From the NCBI GenBank assembly GCA_963921195.1, contig OY992539.1, positions 212,540,035-212,604,034 of the forward strand: a DNA stretch of 64,000 nucleotides, written 5' to 3'. The notes below the pieces were generated by a model. It was not told the origin of the DNA and did no database searches. It worked only from the letters and a program-made list of their open reading frames with translations. This document shows, piece after piece, positions 22,791 to 34,097 of the stretch; the stretch's first letter is position 1; each line of letters opens with the position of its first letter. The translations under genes and the position numbers were made by a program. This DNA is from Pegoplata infirma (lineage: Eukaryota; Arthropoda; Insecta; Diptera; Anthomyiidae).

Positions 22791-23703
22791 TTCATACTAA
22801 CAATATATATTTAAAATCAAAGCGCCATGGACGTTACCAAATTCTCTTTTGAGCTTGTTTAAGCCAACCTCAACTAATCTCAACAACCTCTCTACTGATC
22901 CCTTTATTCCCATGAAATCTCTTTTTTCATCTCTAACATCATTTGAATATGTATCTTTCCACCATACACATTTGATCTCATTTCACTAACTAGCCGTATA
23001 CACATTTATATAATTTTTTTTTCTATTTACTAATAAACATGTTATCCATATGATTTATATCATGACTTATAAATTTTGCCCTTCTCAATCAATAAATGTT
23101 AAACATGCGTGGGAATTTATGAAATAAAACAATTTTTTACCTGGTTTTCTAAATCAACTAAACAATATCAAGTAATCAATTAAAAACAGAAAAAATCAAA
23201 TGATTTTTTTTTATCATTGTAGTGCATCAATACCAGACAACATGATTAAGACAAAAAAAAAAATCGAAAATAAAAACTTCAATTTTGAAATAATAAAACA
23301 TTAGTTTTATTGTTTTATATTCATAATCTGAAAAAAAAACTTTAGAAACAAAACATGTTATACATTCAAAACCACCAAAAATTTATTGAAAATAAACATA
23401 ATTTAGAAAGTGAGTTTGTTGGTCAGTTAAAAAAAATTGATTTGAGAAATAAATTTACCAAAAAAAATTAACAAAAAATATTGAAAAACATAAAAATCAC
23501 GAATAAGTTGTCGAAAAATTAGTTTATGATGATTTTACAAAAATAAGCAAAACTAAAGACAGCTACAAAAAAAATCAATCAAAAACAGTTTTATGAGAAT
23601 GTATAACAAATTTAAAAACTTGAAGAAAAAATAAAGCACATGAAACTTCTTAATTTAATCTATGTTGCTTAGACTAAAAAAAACTTTCATTTTCTTAAGA
23701 ATA
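22791..23703. other. AT-rich spacer, no gene seen
   Basis: Unremarkable AT-rich sequence. 22820-23000 is slightly less AT-rich but shows no frame or repeat. Confidence 0.55.
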
Positions 23704-24143
23704 AGAGTCCCCGCAGAACAATGTCGGTGACGTTTTTTTCATACAAATTTGGCATGAAAAAACGCTCGACCGAAAACCGCCAGAATAAAATCAATTTTAT
23801 TTTTGTGTCGGTTTTTCTCTCTCTCTTAATTTTTGATAAGAAAATGTTGCCAATTTTTTTTAAATATTTCGATTATTTTCGATAAAGTAAACAAAAAAAT
23901 ATGATCTCTAAAAAAAAAAATGTTAAAATTAAAAAAAAAACAGAAAAAAAACGAATCAATATGAAAAAATCATATTGATATTTAAAAATAAAATAAATTT
24001 TAATAAAAAAGCGTTGAAAAAGTGAAAAAAATAGTGTAAAAATCAACAGATGACAGAATTTTTCGCTGCCGTCTTTGTTTTGCGCCTATACTCTCTCATG
24101 ACCGAAAACGTCAACCGCTCCGACATTGTTGTGCGGGGACTCT
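23704..24143. mobile_element. 440-bp TIR element, AGAGTCCCCGC ends
   Basis: The left end AGAGTCCCCGCAGAACAATG and the complement of the right end (AGAGTCCCCGCACAACAATG) agree over ~24 bp, including GTCGG. The target duplication is not clear. The middle is AT-rich with no frame. Both sides also carry CGACCGAAAAC-type words (23767, 24101). Confidence 0.7.
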
Positions 24144-24616
24144 AAATCAGATTCTTAGCGTTTTTTATTTGGAGAAGAAGCAGCCAGTTCTTCTTTTAAA
24201 ACTAGCCTTAACCTCTCAGAACTCAGTGACCGACCACCCGTGGTAAAGAGCCGCAACCTGCAGGAGGTGTCTCTACTATTTTAACAGAAAATGGCGGAAT
24301 TAGGGTGGACGCTCAATAAAAACCTGTAGTACTGGGTGTTATTCGTACAGTGCCCATGGGACTAAGAGCTTTACGTTAACGTATTTGTGAACGGTGACAT
24401 TCAGCCTTTGACTAATCCTGGTTGTATTAGCTAGCCGGCAGCAAAGGGCGCGGCTATCTAACTTCAATTAGTTTAATCTCTAAATTTTTGGTCTTTCAGA
24501 ATTCGATTCAAGCAACCAATTAATTAATAAAAACCGAAATTAGCAATAGGTCGCCTTATGCATTTTCATGGATTCTGGCGAGATACCACGTCTTTTCGTT
24601 TCCAAGAAAGAAATGG
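24144..24616 (+). other. GC-richer stretch, probably 5' part of the decayed retrotransposon
   Basis: From about 24170 the base composition rises clearly above the surroundings and stays high to ~26165. No continuous frame is readable before 24617. Its position directly upstream of the reverse-transcriptase remnant suggests a 5' UTR or an unrecognisable N-terminal coding part; that is inference. Confidence 0.4.
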
Positions 24617-26165
24617 ATGTTGTTTAGCAAACAGAGGCCAATGAGCCCAATATGTTCCCAAACCTGGGAAACCCCCGAACATGGGAAGCTCATACGAGCC
24701 CACAGCCCCATAGTTCGCAATAAGGTCCTGGAATCTCTTCTTTTCCCTTCTGTTAGGGATAATCTCAGCATGGCAGACAGCCAACACGACTTTCGTTCTG
24801 GGCACAGCATAACAACTGCGCTGTGCACGAAACTGACAGCAATATTCTGAGGCCTTAACAATAAACGTCCACACGAGAGACCATACTGGGCGTTCTCGAT
24901 CTGTCTAAGGCATGTTCTGTCACACGAAACTCTTGCAATACTTCTATGACATTGCGCTCCCAAACGCCCTCAAGATATAGCCGGTGAAATAAATGACTGG
25001 GAGACAGTTATATGTAGAGTTCACCGGTTCAAGGTCGGAATTTAGAAGGAATAAATATGTTGTGCCACTGTGCGGGATTCTTTCCCTTATCCTGTTTAAC
25101 TCCTACATTTCTTAATTCCTGATCCTACCCCTAGGGCTGAAACTCATATCCTATGCCGGCGACTGCACAATTTTGTCACAGAGATATTACCCAGCAAAAA
25201 CATGGTAATGAGTTGTGAAAAGTAATCATTACCAAGCACATTATTTATAATGAGTACCCATTACCATTAACATTATTTTAAGCCCAAAAGTAACTACTTT
25301 TTAGTAATTTGTTATAAAAGTACTTCTTAGTAATAATATCTCCTTGCACTTGCAGTTTTTAACCTTTACACATCAATAAACTTAAAAAGTAATTAAAAAC
25401 TTAATAAAAATTACGTATTTTTTAATTTTTAGTAAAAACAAGTTAAATTTTAAATGTTTTAATAAACTAATTATTTTACTTCTTATTGGTAATGGGTTTT
25501 TACTCCTTATTTGTAATCCGAGGCAGTAACTACTTATTTATCTCCTTACTCTTCACTAGTTATTTTTGTCTCACGCCCTTGTTAAAATAATTAGTGTTTC
25601 ATTCAATAAGTAACTACTTATAAACATCTGTTTCGGATTACAAAACCCATTACTAGTAATGCCATTTTTTGCTGGGTAAAGACCTGGTGAAACAGCTTAG
25701 CAGCTACCTGCAAAATTCTGCGGCCCTTTTTGGCAGACAGGAACCTGGAACTCTCGACACCCAAGTCGAAGCCCAGGCTCTTCACCATGTGGACTAAAAA
25801 GGTTACCAGGGAGCTCTTTATCCATAAGTGGACAGAGAGTCTTTTTGAGTCGATTTTGTCTCCGAGGTCCTAGGGAGGATAAGAGACAATGTTGTATTTG
25901 GTGGCAGACCTCCTTCCCCTTCCAAATCGATAAAGTGGCTGTCACGTAAGGCCCGTACGACATTTTCTCAACTCCAATCAGGTTACTCTAGGGAGTTTAA
26001 TAGTTACAAGGCCAGAGCTAACTCTGACGTATCGGACACCTACCCTCTCTGCAAGTCTGTACCTCACGCCACCGTTAATTTCTTCGAGTGCGCGTTCCGG
26101 CTCATTGAACTTACTCCCAGGTTATAGTGGACAAACCCTGGAAGGGTAAACTAGTTCGATGTTTC
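24617..26165 (+). pseudogene. Decayed non-LTR retrotransposon reverse transcriptase
   Basis: Ordered reverse-transcriptase motifs can be read across several frames. At 24617-24850 there is DNLSMADSQHDFRSGHS (normally QHGFR..RST). At 24892-24912 VLDLSKA is motif A, followed by a frameshift and a stop. Near 25057-25100 there is a damaged GVPQGG..SP..FN motif B. At 25152-25163 YAGD replaces the catalytic YADD. After a 487-bp insertion (25190-25676) the frame resumes with FLADRNLELSTPKS and MWTKKVTREL. Near 26126 a WTNP string resembles the usual C-terminal tail of such proteins. Stops, frameshifts and the lost aspartate make it non-functional. The clade is not assigned; a jockey/CR1-like element is likely. 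It is much older than the element at 36911. Confidence 0.75.
25190..25676. mobile_element. 487-bp MITE, CCCAGCAAAAA ends, TA duplication
   Basis: The left end CCCAGCAAAAACATGG pairs with the right end, whose complement is CCCAGCAAAAAATGGC. TA borders both sides (25188-25189, 25677-25678). It is rich in short GTAATGGGT / ACCCATTAC words. It splits the decayed reverse transcriptase just after the YAGD motif. A relative with CCCAGCAGAAAT ends is at 48208-49018. Confidence 0.82.
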
Positions 26166-26486
26166 ACATCCCCAATTTTCTTTCCCATCAACAACTTCAA
26201 ATATAAATTAACCAATCTTACTAACTTTTGTTTTGTACTTATGTACAACCTCCAGTGGACGTTACTACAACCACATCGACCACGTTCCAGAACAGGTTAA
26301 GAAACCACCACCCTTATATAAGGAAGCAGTAGGGATTATCAAGATTGGCGAAGTTCCACCGGACTTCCCGAAAGCGAGGTGGTCTGACAAACTGTCCTTT
26401 TGAAGATTGTGGAGCTGAGAAAATGGGTGGTTAATCCGAGTTTTCCAGTTGTACTTTATAACAGGGATGGCTGGTAAATCATGTTC
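26166..26486. other. Moderate-GC segment of unknown nature
   Basis: 26227-26486 is less AT-rich than the spacers and contains words such as CCACCGGACTTCCCG. It may be the 3' UTR of the decayed element or another repeat. I recognise no protein or RNA. Confidence 0.35.
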
Positions 26487-26488
26487 TA

Positions 26489-27302
26489 CACTCAAAATAT
26501 TTTGTAGGCAAAAACAAAAGAAAAACACACTTAAAACCAGTGAATAAACAATTGAAAACCATCCCAGTAATTATTCATTTGTTTTAACAAACATCAACAT
26601 TTATTTTTTACTGTTGACAAAATTTTCTAAAATAAATGACATTAAACATTAAAAAATTACGTTTTTTTCACTCTTTTTTACCAACAAATTCGAAAAAAAT
26701 AACCAACGAAAACATTAAAAATTAATGATAATTCTGTTTTTTTTACCAACAAATTTCAAAAAAATAACCTACAAAAACAATAAAAATTAATGATTTCGTA
26801 GGTAATTTTTTACAATTTTTTATTGAAGTATTTTTTTAAAAATTTTTAATAAAATTTTTGGGGAATCGATCCCGCAATCAACTACATTCTGGCCAGACAC
26901 TCTAACCATCGTGCCAAAGTCACTTGATACAAACATGTTTTTATATTTCTATAAATAATTTTTTGATTTTTTTTTCTACAAACAAATAACTGACTTGTGT
27001 AGGTAAAAACAAATGATATTTAATTAAAAAATACCAACAATTTAAAAAAAAATTACTTACACAAATCATTAAAAATTTAAAGAATAATCAGTAGTTTTTA
27101 CTTACAGAACAAAAATAAATGACTTTATAAATTAAATGTTAATGAAAGTCTTTATTTTTTAGTGTGTTATTTTTGAAACAAAGGACTGATGTAGTCATTA
27201 ATAAAAACTGAACATCAAACAAATGTTTTTTCTTTTAAAAACGACTAAACGGAAAACTTTTTAAATAAACTACAAACAGTTAATGACATAATTTTTTGAG
27301 TG
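26489..27302. mobile_element. 814-bp TIR element, CACTCAAAA ends, TA duplication
   Basis: The left end CACTCAAAATATTTTGTAGG pairs with the right end, whose complement reads CACTCAAAAAATTATGTC. TA lies at 26487-26488 and 27303-27304. A second inverted pair (CACACTTAAAACC near 26526 and TTTTTTAGTGTG near 27165) suggests another element nested within. The interior holds a tRNA-like segment and no transposase. Confidence 0.7.
26866..26941 (-). tRNA. tRNA-like sequence (SINE head or tRNA pseudogene)
   Basis: Read on the minus strand: TGGCACGATGGTTAGAG resembles a tRNA A box with D-arm, and GCGGGATCGATTCCCC resembles the B box and T-arm. The spacing between them is tRNA-like. I could not form a convincing acceptor stem or identify an anticodon, so this is not a working tRNA gene. 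It may supply a pol III promoter as SINEs do. It sits inside the CACTCAAAA element. Confidence 0.4.
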
Positions 27303-27304
27303 TA

Positions 27305-28172
27305 ACCTCAAAGCTCTGGAATGAAACTGTTTTGTTCAAATAAACTTAATCGAACAATTATATATCCCAAAAATATAATTTTGTAAACAAATTTCTAATT
27401 TTCTTATGAAAATTTTTGTCAACAATATGTTTTCACCTACATTTTTTCATTAATAGTATTTTTTTTTTTTTTCAAATACAATTTTTTTACATAATCTTTT
27501 TAACATTGTGTAGGGTATCAATGTAATCAGTTAGGCCGAACTTAAATTTTCTACTAAATTAACTATTTAGTTTTTTTTTATATCACATCGCAAAACTTTT
27601 TTTGGTATTTACGAGAGCAAAATAATTGTTATCTTTGGAGTATTAACAAATAACTCATAGTATCCCCGTTGCCTATCATATTGGCATCTGTCTACGTCTT
27701 ACAGCTGAGTTGATACATTTGGCGTGAACATGGACCACACCATGCGAATCTGATGAAGTCTTTATTAAATATATCTTTTTACGCTAGTTTTACAGTGCAC
27801 TTATTTAAATCCATTAATTTTTTAATTGAATAAGTGAAAAATTTAATCAAAACAACAAATTTCTTTGATGGTACATAAACTATTAATTTTGAAACTGTGT
27901 TTAATACGATTTTGATCTAAAATCGGGTTTTAAGCAATGAATGTTGCCTAAACTACAGTTTTTAAATACTTTTGAAAAAAAAAATATATCACTTCAAAAA
28001 TGTTGATTTAAATATAAATTAATAAAAAAGCCCACTGTAACCCAAATTTGTGATATGTAAGGATTTTAGATGATCAACAACTTGAAAAAAAAAATGTTAA
28101 TGTTCAACATTAAACCCTTCGTTATCTTCATTGTTCATACAATTTCAAACAATAAAAACCTTTAACATTTTT
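27305..28172. other. Spacer, no gene seen
   Basis: AT-rich, except 27655-27770, which is more complex (CCCCGTTGCC, CATGGACCACACC). That part could be unique sequence, but no frame supports an exon. Confidence 0.45.
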
Positions 28173-28630
28173 TATACCCTACACCACTCTATAGTAAAAG
28201 GTATAATGGGTTTGTGCTGATGTTTTAAACTATCCGAAATATTGATCGTAGAATCCCTTTAAAGTATACCGATACATTCAGTTTCACTTTTTGAGTGAAT
28301 TTAGCAATATACGTCCATGTAAACGGCGTAAACACGATACAGGTCGCAATTATTAAACGATTTGGGGGGAATTTAGTACTCAAGCTTCTTTTGGCCCACA
28401 GATTAAGTCTATTGAAGTTGGAAAATATCGCTTAATTTTTGACTGAGCTTCGATAGCAACCAAAATATGGCAATTCCACTCAAATTTTTTTGTGTGTGTT
28501 TTCTTTACTTATTAAAGATCTAACAAAAGACAGACTCAATCGGTCCATGTTTGGACTAGGGACCCATTTTCAGATTTCACTGTTGTAGGGTATCATATGG
28601 TCTATCTTGAAAGACTAAAGTTTCTTATTT
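28173..28630 (+). mobile_element. DINE-1-like element, family B, decayed
   Basis: It starts TATACCCTACACCACTC and shares GTATACCGATACATTCAG, GTAAACGGCGTAAACACG and the ATATGGTC...GACTA end with the copy at 8145. The microsatellite is gone: GCAATATACGTCCATG bridges its place. The 3' hairpin is degraded (GGTCTATCTTGAAAGAC), so this copy is older. Confidence 0.75.
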
Positions 28631-31050
28631 TTTTTTTGTAAATGCAGCATTTATTCCCCACATTCAATAATGATATTGATTGATCGTTTTGTAGTCTTGT
28701 TGAAATGATAAGCATACACTTGAGCTAATTTATAACAAAAAACACACACAAACTAAAACATTAACAATCACTATGCAACATTAGAGTGGCATTTTTTTTG
28801 TATGGCAAAAAGTTTTTTTTTTTTGGATTTTGAGCGTACGAACAAATTTTTATTTTCCCACACTCAAAAAAAAAAACTGTAATGCTAGCAAAAAAAGCTT
28901 GTAAACCTACAAGAAAATTTGCTGATTTTGAAGCCACAATTTTTTTTTGGTAAAGTTAGCAAAAATGTTTTGCCAAAATTTAGTTAACTGAATTTTTTTT
29001 TATTTCAACTTCGTTCATACACATTTGAGGACCCCATTGGTTTCGGACCCGATAGGTCCAGATGAAAATTTCAGGCCAATTTGATTAAAACATGTAATAA
29101 AAAAAGGGGTTTTCCTTCCTCCAAAAAAATTTAACAAAAAACATACATTATTTTTAAAATTGGCTTGCTAAATAGGAACACACAAAAATTTCTTAAATCG
29201 ATCGAGAGGGTTTTTAGGCATCGCCATTTGATATTTGTCACAAAATTTCCAAAAATTACGGGTTTTTCCTTCGTTCAAGAAGTTGTTTAAAAAAATCTCA
29301 ACATGATTTTCCATTCACTATTTCATTGAAATTCAGGCAAACTTTCATTTAAACTTAATTTGAGCTTAATCAGACCATTTTGGCCCATGGTGCCCTTCGA
29401 TCAAAGTTTCGAGTTTTTGGTGAAAATTTTCCAAAACAACAAAATTTTGATTAAAAGGCGCCATGGGACAAAATGCTCGGATTTGACTAAAACTAATTTT
29501 AAATGAAGTTTGTTTTTAGCTCTATGAAAGGGTTAAGAAAACAAAATTGAGATTTTTTTTTAAAAAGTGACCGTAGGAATTTTTTCAAATGGCGGTCTTT
29601 CCGCGATATCTCGAAAAATGTTGAGCGATTTTTAAATTTTTTTGATATTCGGTTTAAGTACATTAAAATTAATAAAAATTTAAAATAAAATCCACTTTGA
29701 TCTTAGGGCGCCACGGATAAATTTAATACAATCGGCCTAAAATGTTTACCACATAATTTGTAGGTTTTGTGAAATAAATACTTGGAAAATCAAAAGTTTC
29801 AAAAAAATGTCACTCTAATGCAACATCAACAACATTCAGACAAAACAAAACATGTATACAATTTGTTAAAAAAGAAAAACAACTTCAAAAAGAAGAAGAG
29901 AAAAACTGACATTATAAATGCATTTCAACAACAACATCCTTTTACACAAAACTGCTCTTTTTGTAACAAAAAAGTAAAAAAAAAAATCGACCCCAAGAGA
30001 GATACCGAGATATAAAAGTGAAACAGGAAAAAACGTAATCAAAGGCGGAAATTACTTTAAATTGACAACATTTGTTAAGTCCAAACAACAAAAAACTAAA
30101 GGAAAAAAAAAAACATTGATCCCGTCTATATAAATACGATTGAAGGGTATGAAAGATATTTCACACTTATTGGCCATTGAATTGATGATGTCAATCATTT
30201 TCAAAACATGAACTTAAAAAATTTATAACGCAAACAAAAGATTTTTGTAGTGAATTGTATTAAAATTGCAAAATTTACACAAAAAAAAATTCAAAAATAT
30301 TTTTTTCAACATTTAAACAACAATTAACAAATAAAATATGATGGATCGTTTTTACAGGGATAGGAGATTTTTTTTTTTAAATCGTTCATAAAAAAAATAT
30401 GTTGAATTAACAAAAATTAGCTGGAGACTGTTTCATAAAAATTGAATGATGATTGTTAAATAGGGCAAATATGAAATTATTAGAGTTGTTATTTTTTTTT
30501 AACATATCAAAGGAAGTGACATAAATCCTTAATTAATGACATCGATTGATTATTATATATTTTTTTTTTTTGAAAAGAAAATTGTTTAATTTTAAATAAT
30601 TACTGAAATGTCTGTTATTATTTTTTACACGATCTCTTTATTTCTATTTTATCTTTCTGTTTAAGTCTTAAATGTTTACCTTCATTTCCAACTTTATTCT
30701 TAAGTCTTATTACAACAATAGAAAAATCCCCTTCTAATTTATTTCCGTTTTCTTTTATTGTAACACTTTTTTTATATTAACAAAATAATAGCTTCTATTT
30801 AATGGTTTATTTACTATTTTAAACTATATATTTCAAACTATAAAGAAACCTACACAAAACATTAAAAAAACAGTAGCAAAGATTTAAATAAAATATAAAA
30901 AAAACCTTGACAATAAAAAAAGAAAATAAAATTATATCTAAAGTCAGAGTTTATAATGAATTCATTATTATTTTTTTAGACTACCGCATTGTGTTCCTCC
31001 ATTAAAAAAGGATTTCGGTCGACCTTTTTTTTTTTCGGAACATATTTTCT
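28631..31050. other. Spacer, no gene seen
   Basis: 28860-29770 holds moderately complex sequence with words such as GGACCCCATTGGTTTCGG, likely old repeats. A 77-codon frame at 29782-30015 is Lys/Asn/Gln-rich low-complexity and unsupported. 30050-31050 is very AT-rich. Confidence 0.5.
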
Positions 31051-31054
31051 TGTG

Positions 31055-32330
31055 GTTCCTCACTATTGTACTTCTCTAAGATAAAACCCATTTTTAAACC
31101 ATTCTTCTCTAAAATAAAAACCATGCACGAGTGAATCGTTAAAGCGCAGAATGCATTTAAGCGTTAGCATTAAATTGAGCGCACTTAAGCGAAAAATGCT
31201 TTTATGCGGAAGTGTTAAAGCCCAAAACCGTTTTTTTGTTTTACAAAATATATCCAGTGATAAAATTAAATTTAAAAATTAGTTCAAAAATTTCATCACG
31301 TACTTAAAAACCGATGCGAGAAAAAGACCCATTTAGACGTTGACCCTACAACAGCCATTGGAGATTTAACAAGGGATAACGATGTCTTTCACTATTCTGC
31401 CTCTCTAAGATAAAAACCATTTTTCGATCCACCCTGTGCTCAAGTGAATCGTTAAAGCACGAAATGCATTTAAGCGTTGACATTAAAGTGAGCGCACTTA
31501 AGCGAAAAATGCTTTTAAGCGAGAGAATTAAAGCACAAAACGGTATTTTTGTGTCACAAATATATCCAGTGATAAAACTATATTTAACAAGTAAGAAAAT
31601 TACATTCGGTGAATCGTTAAAGCGCGGAATGCATATAAGCGTTAGCATTAAAGTGAGCGCACTTAGGCGAAAAATGCTTTTATACGGGAGAGTTAAAGCA
31701 CAAAACGGTATTTTTGTGTTACAAAATATATCCAGTGATAAAATTATATTTAAAATTAGTTCAGAAATTTCATCACGTACTTAAAAACCGATGGGAGAAT
31801 TTCGACTTTGAGCCAACAACAGCCATTAGAGATTTATTGCGCCCCTGTTTAACAAGGGTTAACGATGTCTTTCACTATTGTACCTCTCTAAGATAAAAAC
31901 CATTTTTCGATCCACCCTGTGCACGAGTGAATCGATAAAGCACGGAATGCATTTAAGAGTTAACAATAAAGTGAGCGCACTTAAGCGAAAAATGCTTTTG
32001 AGCGGGAGAGTTAAAGCAGAAAACGGAATTTTTGTGTTACAAATATATCCAGTGATAAAACTATTTTTAACAAGTAAGAAAATTATAGTCGGTGAATCGT
32101 TAAGAGCCCATTTTGACATTGAGCCAACAACAGCCATTCGAGATTTATTGGGCCACTGTTTAACAAGGGTTAACGATGTCTTTCACTATTGTGCCTCTCT
32201 AAGATAAAAACAATTTTTCGATCCACCCTGTGCACGAGTGAATCGTTAAAGCGCGGAATGCATTTAAGCGTTAGCATTAAAGTGAGCGCACTTAAGCGAA
32301 AAATACTTTTAAGCGGGAGATTTCTTTAAA
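31055..32330. repeat. Tandem ~310-bp repeat, four to five copies
   Basis: The phrase CTCTCTAAGATAAAAAC recurs near 31072, 31402, 31883 and 32194. Each is followed by a block with GAATCGTTAAAGCGC, ATGCATTTAAGCGTTAG and AAGTGAGCGCACTTAAGCG, then a unique-looking tail with CAACAACAGCCATT. One interval is ~480 bp because the first ~205 bp of the unit is duplicated internally at 31610. Frames on both strands echo the repeat and do not look like genes. Confidence 0.88.
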
Positions 32331-32389
32331 ATTTGGAGTGTTGATTTGTGAGTACAAAATATATTTATGTGTCAAATTTAAAAAAATAA

Positions 32390-33046
32390 GTCTTTTATAA
32401 TACGATTATTAGGGTCATTTGAGACAAATTATAAAGGGAGGTTTGAATGAGGGCTAGATCTAAATATTGATAGATTTTTTCCAATTTAAATAGGCTTCGT
32501 CCTTGGGCTAAAGGAAGCTAGAGTTTAAAATGTTATACAAATCAATTGATAATGGTGACCTGTATCGTGCTCGTGAGTGAGTGTGCGTGAGTCGATTTGT
32601 TTGCGTGAGTTTGCGTGATTTATTTTCTTTTCTTATTTCCTTTTGCACCAAAAAAAGCAACAAAAAATTGTAAAATATGGCTCATTTCGTCCCGAAAAAA
32701 GCAAAAAAAAAATATATAAATTTCGCTGAACTTTAAATTTTGCTGAAAATTTTGGAAGATTTTTCAAATTTTAGTTTTTGAATTTTTTTTTTGTATAAAT
32801 GTTTCGTGAGTGTGAGTCAACGTGAGTGTGAGTGAAGCTTGCGTGAGTGCACGCGAGTGTGAATTGTATTAAATTTACTCACGTGATTGTGAGTGAGTGT
32901 GAGTAGGAAAAATATGAGTGTGCGTGGTTTAAAAATTCCTGTCGTGATCGTGAGTGAGTGTGAGTCAAAAATCACTCACGCGCCCATCTCTATTACAAGC
33001 ATCAGCACAAACTCATAGTACTCTGTACTACAGAGTGGTGTAGGGT
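32390..33046 (-). mobile_element. DINE-1-like element, family B, with a GTGAG-rich insertion
   Basis: Body sequence on the minus strand (ATTAGGGTCATTTGAG, GGCTTCGTCCTTGGGC, CCTGTATCGTG) and the 5' end at 32990-33046 (CACAAACTCATAGTACTC, GGTGTAGGGTA) match 8145-9012. Where the GTCC microsatellite should be (32565-32990) there is instead a degenerate GTGAG/GTGTGAGT repeat with an AT-rich middle. The 3' end is lost. Confidence 0.65.
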
Positions 33047-33532
33047 AAAAAAATTGTGTTTTTCAGAGGTTTGTTAATTCTTTAAGGGAAAAATTTTTCC
33101 CCTTGGTCCGATTTGGCTCATTTACTTAACCTGCCTACACACAGAAAAATAAATTTCCAATCGAATTATTCAGTTGTACCAACTCAAAATTCAGTTTCTT
33201 CTACTATATTTGGCTCGGACAACCGAATTTTGTGGTTGTAACAATTAAAAACACACATATATTAACCAAATTCAGTTGTGACTACCGATATTCAATTGTG
33301 GCAACCTATATTCAAAAGCATCAACCGAATTGTACTTTTATCAACTGAATTTCATTTGGATATTATCAAATTTGTTTTCTGTATGTAGGAACATAAGACA
33401 TATTTGTGCCAAATTTCGGGAGTCTTAATTTAATACAGACGGACAGTACAACGGACCCACGTATATCGCTAGAATGTTTTAGAATCAATCACTGATCATA
33501 AATATATATAATTTATGGGTTCATAAAAATTT
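33047..33532 (-). mobile_element. DINE-1-like element, family A, interrupted twice
   Basis: CAGAGGTTTGTTAATTC, CCCCTTGGTCCGATTTGG, then after an insertion GGAACATAAGACATATTTG, a short GACGGACAG remnant and TAGAATCAATCACTGATC correspond in order to the 58517 copies. A MITE (33138-33385) sits in the middle, and another element cuts it at 33533. Confidence 0.7.
33138..33385. mobile_element. 248-bp MITE, CACACAGAAAA ends, TA duplication
   Basis: The left end CACACAGAAAA and the complement of the right end, CATACAGAAAA, are bordered by TA (33136-33137, 33386-33387). Removing it restores the uninterrupted CCTGCCTAGGAACATAAG seen in the sister DINE copies. The interior repeats CAACTGAATTT-type words. 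Confidence 0.85.
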
Positions 33533-34097
33533 ACAGCGGTATTCATAAGCAAAAGTTAGCAGTTGCTTATACATCGCAGACAACGAGCTGCTTACTAGAA
33601 TGTGTTTTTTCCTTAGCAAAATGTTAGCATGGAGTTTATTCATAATGATTTTTAAAATCTGTTGGCTAAGAACAACCCTGTTTTTGAAAATCAATTGCTT
33701 TTAGTTACGTCACAATGCAGCAGCAAGCAGCAGATAGTAGGCAACAAAAATAAAAAGTACTGTATTTAATTTTAGTTACAAATAAATTCCGTATTTTGTA
33801 TTTTTTTATATGAAAATAGCATACACCAAGCTGCAAATACTAAAAATACCCCTTTTAATTACAATTATAAGTAAATACAGTAATTTTTATTATTATTGCT
33901 GTCTTCTGCTTACTGCTGCATTGTGAAAAACATTTAATTGTTATAAGAGAACGTTACTCAATTGAGAACATTAATTGAGAGGACTTTAGTCAAGATTTAA
34001 CAACATTTTGTTTTCTTCTTAGCAAGGGTTTTAAAATTTGTTATGAATAAAACACATGTTAACTTCATGCCAACTTTTCGTTTTGAATACGGCTGTT
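33533..34097. mobile_element. 565-bp TIR element, ACAGCGGTATTCATAA ends
   Basis: The left end ACAGCGGTATTCATAAGCAA pairs with the right end, whose complement is ACAGCCGTATTCAAAACGAA; both continue to AAAGTT.GCA. If the element starts at CAG, TTA borders both sides, giving a 3-bp duplication. The interior repeats CTGCTTACTGCTG-type words. It has no frame. Confidence 0.75.

Noticed and set aside
24556..24963. Minus-strand 135- and 102-codon frames
   Set aside because: They lie antisense to the decayed reverse transcriptase, whose plus-strand motifs are recognisable.
28861..29040. Possible CACTCAAAA-type element starting at 28863
   Set aside because: Only a left-end-like string was found; I could not locate a matching right end.
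29782..30015. 77-codon Lys/Asn/Gln-rich frame
   Set aside because: Low-complexity AT-rich sequence with no domain, no promoter context and no neighbouring coding signal.
31346..32207. Repeated ~90-109 codon frames on both strands
   Set aside because: They are readings of the ~310-bp tandem repeat. Both strands are equally open and the frames drift between copies.
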